Source: Thermoproteota archaeon (GTDB taxonomy: Archaea; Thermoproteota; Thermoprotei_A; EX4484-217-1). Taken from it: DNA of 64,000 nucleotides. The notes beneath the pieces are model-generated. The model was not told the origin of the DNA. It saw nothing but the letters and a program-made list of their open reading frames with translations, and searched no databases. The position numbers and the translations under genes are program-made. The stretch lies in the NCBI GenBank assembly GCA_029258915.1, contig JAPDJU010000001.1:1-64000 (forward strand), given 5' to 3'. Positions 1 through 9,408 of this stretch are shown here, one piece after another. Within the stretch, counting starts at the first letter, position 1, and each line of letters begins with the position of its first letter.

Positions 1-197
1 GCATAAAAACAAAGGTAGCTCCAGTATCCACAATCATAAACGCATCGATACTTCACTCAATTTTAAGCACCGCTGCAAAGATGTTAGCTGACGAAGGCGT
101 TGAGCCTCCAGTTTGGTTAAGTGCAAATGTTCCAGGAGGAATAGAGAAGAATAAGAAGTATGTCGAGAAATACCTGTCCAAGATAAAGCCTCTATAA
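1..197 (+). CDS. C-terminus of a SIS-domain sugar isomerase-like protein (5' end outside window)
   Basis: The open frame enters from the left edge (codons begin at base 3) and stops with TAA at 195-197, giving about 64 residues. The segment VEPPVWLSANVPGG, followed by a Lys/Tyr-rich helix, resembles the C-terminal end of the SIS-domain 'sugar isomerase domain-containing protein' family (UPF0309-like), whose members end in a similar PPVxxSANxxGG stretch. These proteins are presumed cytoplasmic phosphosugar isomerases. nagA follows 88 bases downstream on the same strand, which fits an amino-sugar operon. A degraded copy of the same tail lies at 5133-5367, again just before a nagA copy. The family is inferred from this tail only. 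Confidence 0.6.
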   Translation, partial: IKTKVAPVSTIINASILHSILSTAAKMLADEGVEPPVWLSANVPGGIEKNKKYVEKYLSKIKPL

Positions 198-284
198 TAC
201 CTAATACTGCTTTTTAAAATACAAATACCATGTATGACTTGTTGCTTTCTGCAGAAATAATCAGTTCTTTAAAGGTGTATATAG

Positions 285-1466
285 TTGGCTGGAAAATCAG
301 TATTGATAAGGAACGCAGAAATATATACTCCATATGAACACATAAGGAGAGGGTTCATACTTGTAGAAGAGGGAGTGATAAAGGCTATAGGTAAGGAGTC
401 GTATAGTGGTAGCAGGAATGGCCTTGAAGAAATAGATCTTGATGGGAGAATAATTGGTCCAGGACTAATTGACACACACATACACGGCCTCTACGGATAC
501 GATACAATGGATGCCAGGCAGGAGTCATTTATCGAGATGTCGAGGATTCTTCCAAGATACGGCGTGACCTCCTTCATACCCAGCACTGTAACGAGCCCCC
601 ATGAAATACTTCTCAACGTTTCCAAGGCGTTCAAGACCGCCTATGATGCATGGAACCCGTCAATGGGTGCGAGACTTCTGGGATTGCATCTGGAGGGACC
701 ATATATTAATGTGGAGAAGGCGGGAGCACAAAACAAGGAGTTTATCAGGAAGCCATCCATCGAAGAATTCATGCAGTATTATGAGGAGTCGGGAAGACTT
801 ATTAGAGAGATAACTGTTGCACCCGAGATTGAGGGGGCTCTTGAATTCATAAGGCATGTCTCCTCGCTAGGAGTAGTCGTCCAGATAGGTCATACCAATG
901 CAACTTATGAAGAGGCCTTAAACGGCGTGCTGGCAGGGGCAAGAAAGGCTACCCATTTATTCAACGGTATGAGAGGTATTCATCACAGGGAGCCTGGTGT
1001 TGTTGTTGCATTAATGTCTTCAAAGTCAGTATTTCTTGAATTGATCACTGACTTCATACATGTTCGTCCCGAAATGATAAGGTTTGTAATAGATTATGCA
1101 GGGGTCGACAGGATAACCATGATAACTGACGCCATATCGGCAACTGGTCTCCAAGACGGAGAATACGAGCTGGGAGGCTTAAAGATCATAGTGAGGAATG
1201 GCGTATCGAGACTTGCAAACACAGGAGGTCTTGCGGGAAGCACATTGACCATGGATAGAGGGTTTAGAAATGTTGTATCACTTGGATATAGTGTTGGGGA
1301 AGCATTCGCAATGGCAAGCACTAATCCAGCGAGAGCAGTCCATGCTGACAAGGATCCCGGGATTGGGATGTTGAAGCCAGGCTTTAAGGCGGACATGGTT
1401 GTTTTAAACGATAGGCTTGAAGTTGTTGCCACAATTATTAAGGGACACATTGTTTACTCTAGGTAA
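285..1466 (+). CDS. nagA: N-acetylglucosamine-6-phosphate deacetylase
   Basis: It hydrolyses GlcNAc-6-phosphate to glucosamine-6-phosphate and acetate in the cytoplasm. The 393-residue length is normal for this amidohydrolase TIM-barrel family. Visible signatures are the DTHIHG metal motif (63-68), HLEGPY with the metal-binding Glu137, GHTNATY with His203, THLFNGM with His224, and the catalytic Asp282 in TDAISATG. The start used is TTG at 285; no better upstream start is visible. Base composition is richer in G+C than its neighbours: 28 of 60 bases at 601-660, against 23 of 60 in the homologous part of the degraded copy at 5761-5820. It is intact, unlike that second copy, and probably supplies the activity. 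Strong family match. Confidence 0.93.
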   Translation: MAGKSVLIRNAEIYTPYEHIRRGFILVEEGVIKAIGKESYSGSRNGLEEIDLDGRIIGPGLIDTHIHGLYGYDTMDARQESFIEMSRILPRYGVTSFIPSTVTSPHEILLNVSKAFKTAYDAWNPSMGARLLGLHLEGPYINVEKAGAQNKEFIRKPSIEEFMQYYEESGRLIREITVAPEIEGALEFIRHVSSLGVVVQIGHTNATYEEALNGVLAGARKATHLFNGMRGIHHREPGVVVALMSSKSVFLELITDFIHVRPEMIRFVIDYAGVDRITMITDAISATGLQDGEYELGGLKIIVRNGVSRLANTGGLAGSTLTMDRGFRNVVSLGYSVGEAFAMASTNPARAVHADKDPGIGMLKPGFKADMVVLNDRLEVVATIIKGHIVYSR

Positions 1467-1560
1467 TATAAGTCTTTTTACCCTTATCCCTTGATTCTTT
1501 CACTACATGTATTCAATGATTAATTATTCTCCAGTTCTTGTGCATAATTTACTGCACCCT

Positions 1561-1884
1561 CTACGAAGCCATGGGCTGAACCCTTTTAAGCCGCTTAATC
1601 ACAGCTTTTGGATCTATGACTCTCACATCTGCTACATATGATATCCTGGTTCCATGCAGCATTAAGCCATGTATTTGTGCCGTGAGACCTACAAGCATTA
1701 CTGAGTAGGCTCTGGGGTTTAGATATTCGAGTATAATGTGTAATGTGTTATTTATGCCATTTATGAGAATTGCTCTAGTGATTGCTGTAGCATAGATTTC
1801 GCCAAGTATTCTTACCTCGAAGAAGACTAGCAGGACTCTATCCCTTCTTAAAACAATGCTTCTAATGCTGATAGTGCATCTAGT
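1561..1884 (-). other. Open frame without a recognisable start, downstream of the TOPRIM-like ORF
   Basis: On the minus strand a frame runs open from just after a TGA at 1887-1885 to a TAG at 1563-1561, about 107 codons. It contains no ATG or GTG near its beginning. The translation is hydrophobic and regular (for example ILEYLNPRAYSVMLVGL), so it reads like real coding sequence rather than noise. It lies in a different frame from the preceding TOPRIM-like ORF and overlaps that ORF's end. It could be the frameshifted tail of that gene or the remnant of a separate one. I do not recognise the family. Confidence 0.35.
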
Positions 1885-2719
1885 TCATAACGTATCGCGT
1901 ACCCTCGCTTTCTTCTCTTCTATGTTTCGGGAATCTGGAGTAGGTTAAGCTTCTTAGCATCTTCTTGCGTCTCTTTGATCTATACCTGAAAACATGTGCG
2001 ATATCACCGCAGCTCTTATTGGCATCAGTTAAGATAAGTAGCTTCCCGGCTTTAGCTAGCATTCTCAAATAACGTGTTGGAAATCCTTTGCCCGCGATTA
2101 CAGCGCCACCAAGGTCATTAATTACATGCGCTATCCTCCTAGCTACGTGTATTTTCTCAACAAAGATAACGAACCTGCAGCTCTTCAAAACCTCTTCTGC
2201 AGTTTTCCTAAATAGTTCAACATGCTCTTCAAAACTTCTTAGATCCATCTCACCGTAGCCAGGTGTAATTATGATCTCGACAGATCTCTCCTCCTTCATA
2301 TCGGACAGGCCAGCGGCCTCCAGCGCCAATAGGAAGTAATAAACAACCTGCTTGTAGCAACCACTCCAGCCTTTCTTTAGCTTTTGAGCTTTCCTCTCCA
2401 AGAACTCCTGGATTTCACGTGGTGCAACAGTCATGAACCTATACCACACTTCCCTTAGCGTTATTGATTTATCTACAACAAATTCTATGTTGTTACATAG
2501 CACATGGTATACCTTCTTCCAATCCCGCCCGGCATCAGCGATGTAATGACACAGCCTTTTACGCTCTTCAAAGCTCAGATCATTCCTGTCTCTTACAATT
2601 CTAGCTACTTCTTGAACTCTTCTCGCTAGCTCTCCTTCAAGCTTGTAATTTTTAAATCCCTGTCGTATCTTTTCATTAGATGTAACCGCCCTTGCCGCCC
2701 CCAGCCATCTCCTTACTCT
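1880..2719 (-). CDS. TOPRIM-domain protein resembling Spo11/topoisomerase VI subunit A
   Basis: The first standard start is GTG at 2503 (207 residues), but the frame stays open upstream to a TAA at 2722-2720 with coding-like sequence and no ATG, GTG or TTG. The C-terminal half has a TOPRIM-like arrangement: FVIFVEK (acidic strand), GKGFPTRYLRML, then KLLILTDANKSCGDI, matching the 'EKE ... GKGxPD ... xxDADPYG' pattern of topoisomerase VI A/Spo11. SITLREVWYRF resembles the catalytic-Tyr helix of that family. Topoisomerase VI A is normally about 370 residues, so this is shorter. It has higher G+C than the flanks. It may be a mobile-element gene or a decaying paralogue; family assignment is by motif only. 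Confidence 0.45.
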   Translation of the reverse strand, partial: RVRRWLGAARAVTSNEKIRQGFKNYKLEGELARRVQEVARIVRDRNDLSFEERKRLCHYIADAGRDWKKVYHVLCNNIEFVVDKSITLREVWYRFMTVAPREIQEFLERKAQKLKKGWSGCYKQVVYYFLLALEAAGLSDMKEERSVEIIITPGYGEMDLRSFEEHVELFRKTAEEVLKSCRFVIFVEKIHVARRIAHVINDLGGAVIAGKGFPTRYLRMLAKAGKLLILTDANKSCGDIAHVFRYRSKRRKKMLRSLTYSRFPKHRREESEGTRYVMN

Positions 2720-2848
2720 TTATTCTATTTCGATGGTCACCCTGACACGCTTTCTCTTTTGATAGAATTCTTCGAGGTCTTCATTCCATTGCTTCGGTAC
2801 GTATATGTAAAAATGATCTCTTGATTTCTGAAGTCTTGAATTGTTCAT
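2720..2848 (-). CDS. Small 42-residue basic protein, in frame with the TOPRIM-like ORF
   Basis: ATG at 2848 to TAA at 2720 encodes 42 residues rich in Lys, Arg and Glu, with the central motif YIYVPKQW. AT-rich sequence with TATA-like stretches lies just upstream (about 2865-2905). The stop codon is directly followed, in the same frame, by the open frame of the TOPRIM-like gene. It could be an independent small DNA-binding or antitoxin-like protein, or the true N-terminus of the larger gene cut off by one nonsense codon. I do not recognise a family. Confidence 0.4.
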   Translation of the reverse strand: MNNSRLQKSRDHFYIYVPKQWNEDLEEFYQKRKRVRVTIEIE

Positions 2849-2955
2849 TCGAAAAGCATTATTACTTAGCTATAATTTTAACCTCAACTTAACTATATAT
2901 ATTAGATAGCATTGCTTAAGATATTATAGAATAGACAGTTGGAGATGACTTAAGA

Positions 2956-4772
2956 GTGGGTGGTATTTTCGGCTGTATATGTAAAAATACTATTAAGGAG
3001 AACACCATTATTGAAGGTCTAAAGAGACTACTGTACCGAGGGTATGATGGGGCTGGTGTTGCATTTCTAAGCAAGGAAGGAAAGATTATAATTAGAAAAG
3101 CGGCAGGACATTTAGAACAAGTCGCAAGGAAGGTTAATTTAGCTCATATACCATCAAAAGTGGCTCTCAGCCATACCAGATATGCTAGTAGAGGATGGCC
3201 CGTAGATGAAAATACTCATCCACTTACAGACTGCTATAATAGGGTTGCTGTTGTTGGCGATGGAATAATAGAAAACTTCGAAGAGGTAAGAGAAAAACTT
3301 GTAGAAAAAGGACATAAATTTAAATCAAGAACGGATATTGAAGTGTTTGCTCATTTACTTGAAGAAACCTTGAGAAACAATGAACCCCTTAAGGCATTAG
3401 CTTTAGCAAGTAGGAAACTACGTGGTATTTACTCAATAGCGTTTCTCCTAGAGAAGAAAAACAAAATATATGTGCTAAATAAGGGACAACATATAGTTAT
3501 AGGTGTACGTGGGGATAAAGAATGTGTTTTTATTTCGAGTGACATACCAAGCCTACATGGATTTGCTGATGAAGCATTGATTCTCGAGGAAAACATGGCT
3601 GCTGAAGTAGGCCTTGATGGAATAAGGGTAATTAATATTGAATCCTTAGCGGAAGTTAAGGAGGTTCGAAGAAAAAGAGTGAAATACGCTATTGGAGTCA
3701 TAGATAAAGCAGGCTATCCGCATTTCATGTTGAAAGAGATCTACGAAGCCCCCGAAGCTATTATTAGAACAACTGCCACTCTTATGGAAAAGTACCTTAG
3801 GCTTGCATCAATGATAATTTACGGGGCAAAGAACGTTTATATAATAGGTAATGGTACAAGTCTTTATGCAGGTTTAGTTGCGTCATATTATTTTACAGAT
3901 TTAGCTAATCTAAACGTTAATGTAGTTAGTGCTGCTGAATTCACTACTATGCGTTAGAAAATGTATCTACTGGTACAGTAATATTAGCTATTAGTCAAAG
4001 TGGTGAAACAAGAGACGTTATTAACAGCATTAAGTTAGCTAAGCAACGTGGTGCCGTAATAGTTGGTGTAACCAACGTTGTTGGTTCAAGATTAACGCTA
4101 GAATCAAATGTATACCTACCTGTGGGTGCAGGCCCTGAAATTGCTGTACCAGCAACGAAAACTTTCGTATCTACACTAACAACGCTTGCTATTTTAGCAG
4201 CATATACGGGTCTTTACACGGGAACGGTAAATTCTAAAGCGATACCACAATTAATTAATGAATTAAGAGGGTTCGCCAAAGAACTAAGCGCTAAGATGGA
4301 AATATTTAATAGAAGAGCTAGAGAAGTTGCCAATAAACTTTCTAAATGGAATAGCTTATATGTGGTAAGTAGCGGTGTAAACTATCCAATAGCATTAGAG
4401 GCAGCACTTAAGCTTAAAGAAGCAGCACTAATTCATGCCGAAGGAGTACAATTAGGAGAGTTAAGACACGGACCCATGGTCCTTATTTCCAATGGTTATC
4501 CAATAATATTTATAAAGCCTTTTGAAACCCCAGCCATAGAGCTTTACAATCGTACGGTTAAAGAGGCTCTTAATAAAGGTGCTTTCATAATCACCATAAC
4601 CCACGATGGAAAAGGTTATGGAGAACTCATAGAAACAATTAACGTTAACAACAGAATATTAGCGCCAATAGCGTCGATTATTCCTTTACAGCTAATAGCA
4701 TATAGAATAGGATGTATTAAAAATTTGCCGATCGATGCTCCTCCAGGACTAGCGAAAGCCATAACAACATAA
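2956..4772 (+). pseudogene. glmS: Glucosamine-fructose-6-phosphate aminotransferase homologue, broken by a frameshift
   Basis: Two frames together make a complete GlmS-like protein of about 605 residues. The first (2956-3957, GTG start preceded by GGAGATGA) carries the N-terminal Ntn-hydrolase-like domain and the start of the first SIS domain. The second (open through 4772) continues with AISQSGET, GPEIAVPATK, the second SIS domain and the C-terminal GLAKAITT. The reading frame is lost by one base near 3945-3955, where AAEFT should lead into YALENV. The glutaminase nucleophile is missing: the protein begins MGGIFG instead of MCGIFG, and the oxyanion-hole Asn-Gly is GDG (101-103). Even when intact it was therefore probably not a glutamine-dependent enzyme. 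A one-base assembly error is possible. Confidence 0.8.
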
Positions 4773-4850
4773 AATAAAGGCATTATTCTTATTATTTCTT
4801 CTTAATCATTATTAGACTTATTGTCCTTAACGCTACATAATGTTGAATCA

Positions 4851-5160
4851 TTATCTCCCGTACCTGTAACAGCTAATTTTATAGTTAAAGCTAGAGTCAT
4901 TCGACATGTACTGTATTCGATATTTAGAAAAGAGTTTAGACAGCCCGTTTACGCCTTTAAGCATAGTGACATTAGCAACAGAAAACACTACACTTAAGTC
5001 TCCGACAGCAATACCCATATTTGCTCCAACTAATGCTTCAACATCATTTATTCTGCCATTAACCATTGCTACATTTCTGTAGGTTATTCTTTTAACTAGC
5101 TCCATTTTAAAAGGATCCATGCTGACCAGTACTCCTTCAATACGGACGTTAGTTACAGGA
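4851..5160 (-). pseudogene. Remnant of a P-type (heavy-metal) ATPase
   Basis: The 89-codon frame (ATG at 5120) aligns by eye with the hinge region of P-type ATPases. VAMVNGRINDVEALVGANMG corresponds to the conserved VAMVGDGINDAPALAxADVG, and SVANVTMLKG to the following xxADVVLM segment. The invariant GDGxND has become NGRIND, and there are no membrane domains, phosphorylation site or N-terminus. It is a decayed fragment that cannot be functional. Similarity seems to continue a little beyond the ATG to about 5160, where it abuts the degraded SIS fragment on the other strand. Confidence 0.5.
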
Positions 5161-5367
5161 ACAGTTGAAAAACTCGTAGAGAAGAGTATGGAACCTTAAG
5201 TATGGGCAAGTGCAAATGTTCCAGAAGGCATAGAGAGAAATAAGAAATATGCGGATAAAATAATACCTGGCACTAATAAAACCAATATAGAGGATTTAGA
5301 TAAAAAAGTAGCTACTAAACTTTTCCAAATATTTTGGAATTTAATATATGGTGCATTAAGAATCTAA
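5133..5367 (+). pseudogene. Degraded C-terminus of a second SIS-domain sugar isomerase
   Basis: The plus-strand frame reads TVEKLVEKSMEP, then an in-frame TAA at 5197-5199, then VWASANVPEGIERNKKYADK, closely matching the end of the SIS protein at 1-197 (VWLSANVPGGIEKNKKYVEK). The frame continues past the usual end to TAA at 5365-5367. The upstream three quarters of the gene is absent, replaced by the P-type ATPase remnant on the opposite strand. Its place directly before a nagA pseudogene mirrors the intact-side arrangement at 1-1466. Confidence 0.7.
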
Positions 5368-5461
5368 CGTCTTTGGATCTAATAAACATAAACTATGTAA
5401 TTAGGAAATCTATTGTAAACTTTATTCGAAGTGAACTATAATCTAATGTAATAGGTGGAAT

Positions 5462-6661
5462 GTGTTTTTGTCTCGAAATGGTAGTTTAGTTTTCAGGCAT
5501 GCAAAGATTTACACGCCACACGAGGTAATAAATGACGACTATATTGTTGTAAGGAATGATATTATAATTGATCTTGGAAGAGAACCTGTAAAGGAAGAGT
5601 TCGGATTTAGGGAATTTAACCTTAAAGGATACATAGTAGGTCCTAGATTTATAGGTACACATATTCATGGCATTTATGGATATGACACCATGAATGGGGA
5701 GCCAAATCATTCATAAAGATATTTAAGGTATTGCCAAAATATGGTGTGACAAGTTTTATTCCAACCACAGTTTCTGCTCTCCATGATCTCATTCTTAAAG
5801 TGTTAAGAGCTTATCATAGTGCTGCTGAGAACCAGTTTCAAGGAATTGGTGCTAGGTTTCTAGGTCTTCATCTAGAGGGACCTTATATAAGTCCGGTTAA
5901 AGCTGGTGCTCAAAATAAAAAGTATATTAGAAAGCCAGATGTTAGCGAGCTAAGTGAGTATTTAAAGGCTTCTAATAATCAGATAAGGGAAATCACTATT
6001 GCGCCTGAAGTTGAGAAAGCACTGGAGCTTATAAAATACGCTGTTTCAAGAAATATAATTGTTCAAATTGGGCATACTAACGATACTTACGACTAAGCCA
6101 TGTTAGGTATGGTAGCGGGTGTTTCTAAAGCCACTCACTTATACAATGGAATGAGAGAAATACATCATAGAGAGCCAGGTGTGGTCATCGCATTACTAAC
6201 ATCACCCAATGCGTACTTAGAGTTGATCACAGACTTTATCTATGTAATGCCTGGAATGATAAAATTCACAATAGATTTTGCAGGAATACAAGGAATGGTT
6301 TTGATAACCGATGTTATATCCGCAACAGGATTACCCGATGGAGTGTATGAACTTGGCGGTTTAAAGATTAAAATTGAGAAAGGTATTTCTAGATTAATAG
6401 AGACAGGAGGCTTAGCTGGTAGCACGCTTACTTTAGATAAAGCATTTAAGAATATTATTAGACTGTGGTACAGCATAAGAGACGCCTTTATCATGGCAAG
6501 CACAAATCCATCTAAAGCTATTGGGGCCATGTACAGGGAAAAAAGGACTGCTAAAGCCAGGTCGTCAAGCTGACATCGTTGTTCTAGATAAGAACTTAAA
6601 TGTAGTGATGGCTATTGTTAGTGGAAAGATTGTTTACAGATCGTCTAATATTACTCCATAG
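5462..6661 (+). pseudogene. nagA: Second, degraded N-acetylglucosamine-6-phosphate deacetylase
   Basis: Three open stretches together cover a whole NagA. The first (5462-5716) contains GTHIHGIYGYD. A frameshift near 5700-5725 leads into the second (to 6096) with HLEGPYIS and QIGHTND. A nonsense TAA at 6097-6099 replaces a Glu-type codon. The third contains THLYNGMREIHH, TDVISATG and GGLAGSTLT. A further frameshift near 6530 precedes the expected C-terminus (KPGRQADIVVLD ... KIVYR) ending in TAG at 6659-6661. Residue identity to the intact NagA at 285-1466 looks like roughly 60%, so it is not a recent duplicate. It is more AT-rich, like the rest of the window. Confidence 0.88.
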
Positions 6662-6695
6662 CCTCAAGTGGAGGTTAACTATGCCATTAATATAA

Positions 6696-7769
6696 CTAGA
6701 AAGCTTTAACTATTTTTACTAAACCCTTAGGTTTATCTGGATTATGCCCTTTAAGTATGGTCCTATAAAATGCTACTAAATATAATGGTATAATGAACAA
6801 TAGTGATGAGTAGTATACATGGCCGGACCAGTTAATGTACAGCTGGTTTTTGTTCTTATAGTTTTCAATGTTTGTGACTAGTTTAACATTAAAACCTTTA
6901 TTAATTAATTCGTTATAGAGCTTAATCACTTTATCGGCACTTTTATCGCTTGGTGTAAGGATAAACAAGGCTACCTCCTTGCTTTTGCTGGCAAGAGCCA
7001 CTGGTCCATGTCTAAACTCTAGTGCATGTAATGCTTCAGTGAATGAGTGTGTCATTTCCTTGAATTTCAAAGATGCTTCGAAAGCCGCTGGCATAGTTAT
7101 TGATGTGCCTAAGAATATGAATGCATTCTTTTCCAAAGTTTCTTTCGCTAACTTATAATATTGCTGTTTATTATTTAGTATTTCCTCTACGGCTACTGGT
7201 AACTTAGTGGATTCTTCTACTATATCCTCTACCCGTTCATGATAATCGGAGATTTTATATAAAGACAATAACAATCCTGCTAATTGCATTGTAACAAATG
7301 ATTTAGTCATAACGTAACTTTCTTCGTAACATTTCTCTGCGAGAATAGAGTAGTCTGTTAATTTTAGAATAGGGCTATCTCTAGTGCAAGTGATACCTAT
7401 AGTTATATATCCTTTTTCCTTAGCTTGGCGCATAGCACTTAAAATTTCAGCTGTCGACCCTGACCTTGAAAACGCTATTACTGCCCTTCTTGATTCATAT
7501 CGGTTATTTAAGTGGTAAAAAATGAACTCTGATGCTGGAGCTACAATTGTTTTTACAGTGGAATGAATGAGTAACGGAAGCGCAGAACCCATAGCTACGT
7601 AGTGACTTGATCCACAACCTATGTAGTATAGCTCATTAACTCCTTTATTATTTAGCTCATCGACTATTTCTCTTATTCTACTAATATTACCAATAACTTC
7701 TCTAATACTCTCTGGTATTTCATTAATTTCTTTAAACGTTTTATAGTTAAATAGCTCTTCATCAGACAA
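6696..7769 (-). CDS. SIS-domain aminosugar-phosphate deaminase/isomerase (AgaS/GlmD-like)
   Basis: At 357 residues it has two SIS domains and no glutaminase domain. The first includes IGCGSSHYVAMG and FSRSGSTAEI (phosphosugar loop). The second includes FLGTSITMPAAFEASLKFKE and LEFRHGPVAL with the catalytic-type Glu/His pair. This architecture matches AgaS (galactosamine-6-phosphate deaminase/isomerase) and the archaeal glucosamine-6-phosphate deaminase. It would convert the product of NagA into a ketose phosphate plus ammonia. The upstream neighbour on the same strand is a KbaZ-like aldolase subunit, 144 bases away, so the two may form an operon. Which amino sugar is used cannot be told from sequence. 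Confidence 0.82.
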   Translation of the reverse strand: MSDEELFNYKTFKEINEIPESIREVIGNISRIREIVDELNNKGVNELYYIGCGSSHYVAMGSALPLLIHSTVKTIVAPASEFIFYHLNNRYESRRAVIAFSRSGSTAEILSAMRQAKEKGYITIGITCTRDSPILKLTDYSILAEKCYEESYVMTKSFVTMQLAGLLLSLYKISDYHERVEDIVEESTKLPVAVEEILNNKQQYYKLAKETLEKNAFIFLGTSITMPAAFEASLKFKEMTHSFTEALHALEFRHGPVALASKSKEVALFILTPSDKSADKVIKLYNELINKGFNVKLVTNIENYKNKNQLYINWSGHVYYSSLLFIIPLYLVAFYRTILKGHNPDKPKGLVKIVKAF

Positions 7770-7913
7770 TTTTGGAAACCTCTAACTTTATATGCCTTAG
7801 TTGGTTGTTGAATAGTTTTACGCTTAATCAAGACGGTAAGAACTATTTAATGAAAATAGATATTTAAAACAGTTTAGCAAAGCTACTGAACCAATTATGT
7901 ACATTTTATAACT

Positions 7914-9224
7914 TTAATTTACGTCTATACTAGCTAAGCTTTTATTTATTGAGCGATTTAATACCTTATTAAGTTTAGTAGTTGATCCCTCAAGGCCAAA
8001 TGCTTTCGTATACTTCCTTATCGCCTTTATGATTTCATCGATAATTACTTTATGACCGTTAACGCCTATGCTCTCTGCATGCTTATAGAGTTTCTTTCTC
8101 ATCTCATTAACTTTTCTATTTGACCAAATATATCTTGAACATATACCTATTACCCATTCCCTATAATTACTCGGTAAACTTTCAAGTTTATTAATGCCTC
8201 TCGGAATGTACTTCTTCCATCTACCATCCTTCTTCACTAAATCAACTATAGTATTTAATATTGAATAAAACTCATCCTTACCTTGCATTTCCTTTTTTTC
8301 CAATAATTTAACAAGTTTTTTAATACCACGATATTCTACATCCGCGAATTCAGGACCTACATTAGCTCCTCCAATGCCTATCTTTCTATAACTTTCAGGA
8401 TTTTTGACATAATCTGTTGAGTGTCCTTTAACGTATAAACCATATTTCTTAGCTATTTCAACTAATTTTATACCTACATTAATATCTAACATGTTCTTTG
8501 GTGTAGTGCGTGTTCCTAAATCGCCTACAACAAATAAGAGCGATGTTTCCTTAAGACCTCTTTCTATTAGTCCTTTTCTTATCATTTTAAGGAGAATGTT
8601 AACTCTTTCGGGGTCGCTAACTCCCCATCTATCGCTTCCCACTTCATAGTCTACTCTGGGTAAGCCTTTGCTTATACGTATAGACTCTGCGTATTCAATT
8701 AAATCAAGCGTTCTTTTAGCAATAACATCTTCATTTAAGGGTCTTTTCGAATGAATATCTACTGTCGTATCAATATGTAATAAATCATATCCTGAAGTTA
8801 TTGCCGCTTCAATAGATTTCATAACATGTTCCATAGCTTCCTCAAGATCAAGACCTTGACGTACATGAGTGTCTTTGAGCCATGGTCCGCCATGGTCAAG
8901 GGCAATTATTACTGGGCCTTCGTAATTTAGTTTAAAGGCTTTTTCAGACACTGTTTCAACAAATTTTCGCGGTGTCCAGCCAGTGTATCCGCCGTCTATA
9001 TCTACTTGGTTTAAGGAAGCAATAAACATTATAGGGGATTGATACCTTTTAGCAACGAGAAGAGCTGATTCAACCACTGAAATCGATGTAGGAGATACAC
9101 CCAGTAGTGTAATTGGTGTTCTTAAGGATTTATAAAATGCGTCTAAGATAAATCTTGTAATTGGCACATCTTTTTCCAACGCTGTTTCCCTAATAATGCT
9201 TTTATCATATTTCTTAATAGACAT
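7914..9224 (-). CDS. D-tagatose-bisphosphate aldolase non-catalytic subunit family (GatZ/KbaZ-like)
   Basis: This is a 436-residue TIM-barrel protein. Motifs typical of the GatZ/KbaZ family are the N-terminal LGVSPTSISVVESALLVA, NQVDIDGGYTGWTP, ALDHGGPW, HIDTTVD and YEVGSDRWG. In bacteria the family supports the class II tagatose-1,6-bisphosphate aldolase of galactosamine/galactitol catabolism. Here no catalytic GatY/KbaY partner is visible, so it may act alone or with another aldolase. The adjacent AgaS-like gene and nearby nagA copies support a role in N-acetyl-galactosamine or -glucosamine breakdown. The family call is firm, the substrate is inferred. Confidence 0.8.
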   Translation of the reverse strand: MSIKKYDKSIIRETALEKDVPITRFILDAFYKSLRTPITLLGVSPTSISVVESALLVAKRYQSPIMFIASLNQVDIDGGYTGWTPRKFVETVSEKAFKLNYEGPVIIALDHGGPWLKDTHVRQGLDLEEAMEHVMKSIEAAITSGYDLLHIDTTVDIHSKRPLNEDVIAKRTLDLIEYAESIRISKGLPRVDYEVGSDRWGVSDPERVNILLKMIRKGLIERGLKETSLLFVVGDLGTRTTPKNMLDINVGIKLVEIAKKYGLYVKGHSTDYVKNPESYRKIGIGGANVGPEFADVEYRGIKKLVKLLEKKEMQGKDEFYSILNTIVDLVKKDGRWKKYIPRGINKLESLPSNYREWVIGICSRYIWSNRKVNEMRKKLYKHAESIGVNGHKVIIDEIIKAIRKYTKAFGLEGSTTKLNKVLNRSINKSLASIDVN

Positions 9225-9408
9225 AAAAATAACCCCTGTTCTTCGATAATATGTAAACTAATTTAACACTGATAACTCTGTCTTAAGTAACTTACTTAAA
9301 TACTTCGACAGTTTAAATTAATTTTAATTCCAAAGATTTCCAATAGTGACTCATCTCTGATAATCACACATGATCATCTTTAATTGAAGGTGTGGGGTAA
9401 GTTTTATC

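Noticed and set aside
7914-9224. Class II aldolase catalytic subunit
   Set aside because: The motifs are those of the GatZ/KbaZ non-catalytic family, not the zinc-binding GatY/KbaY family.
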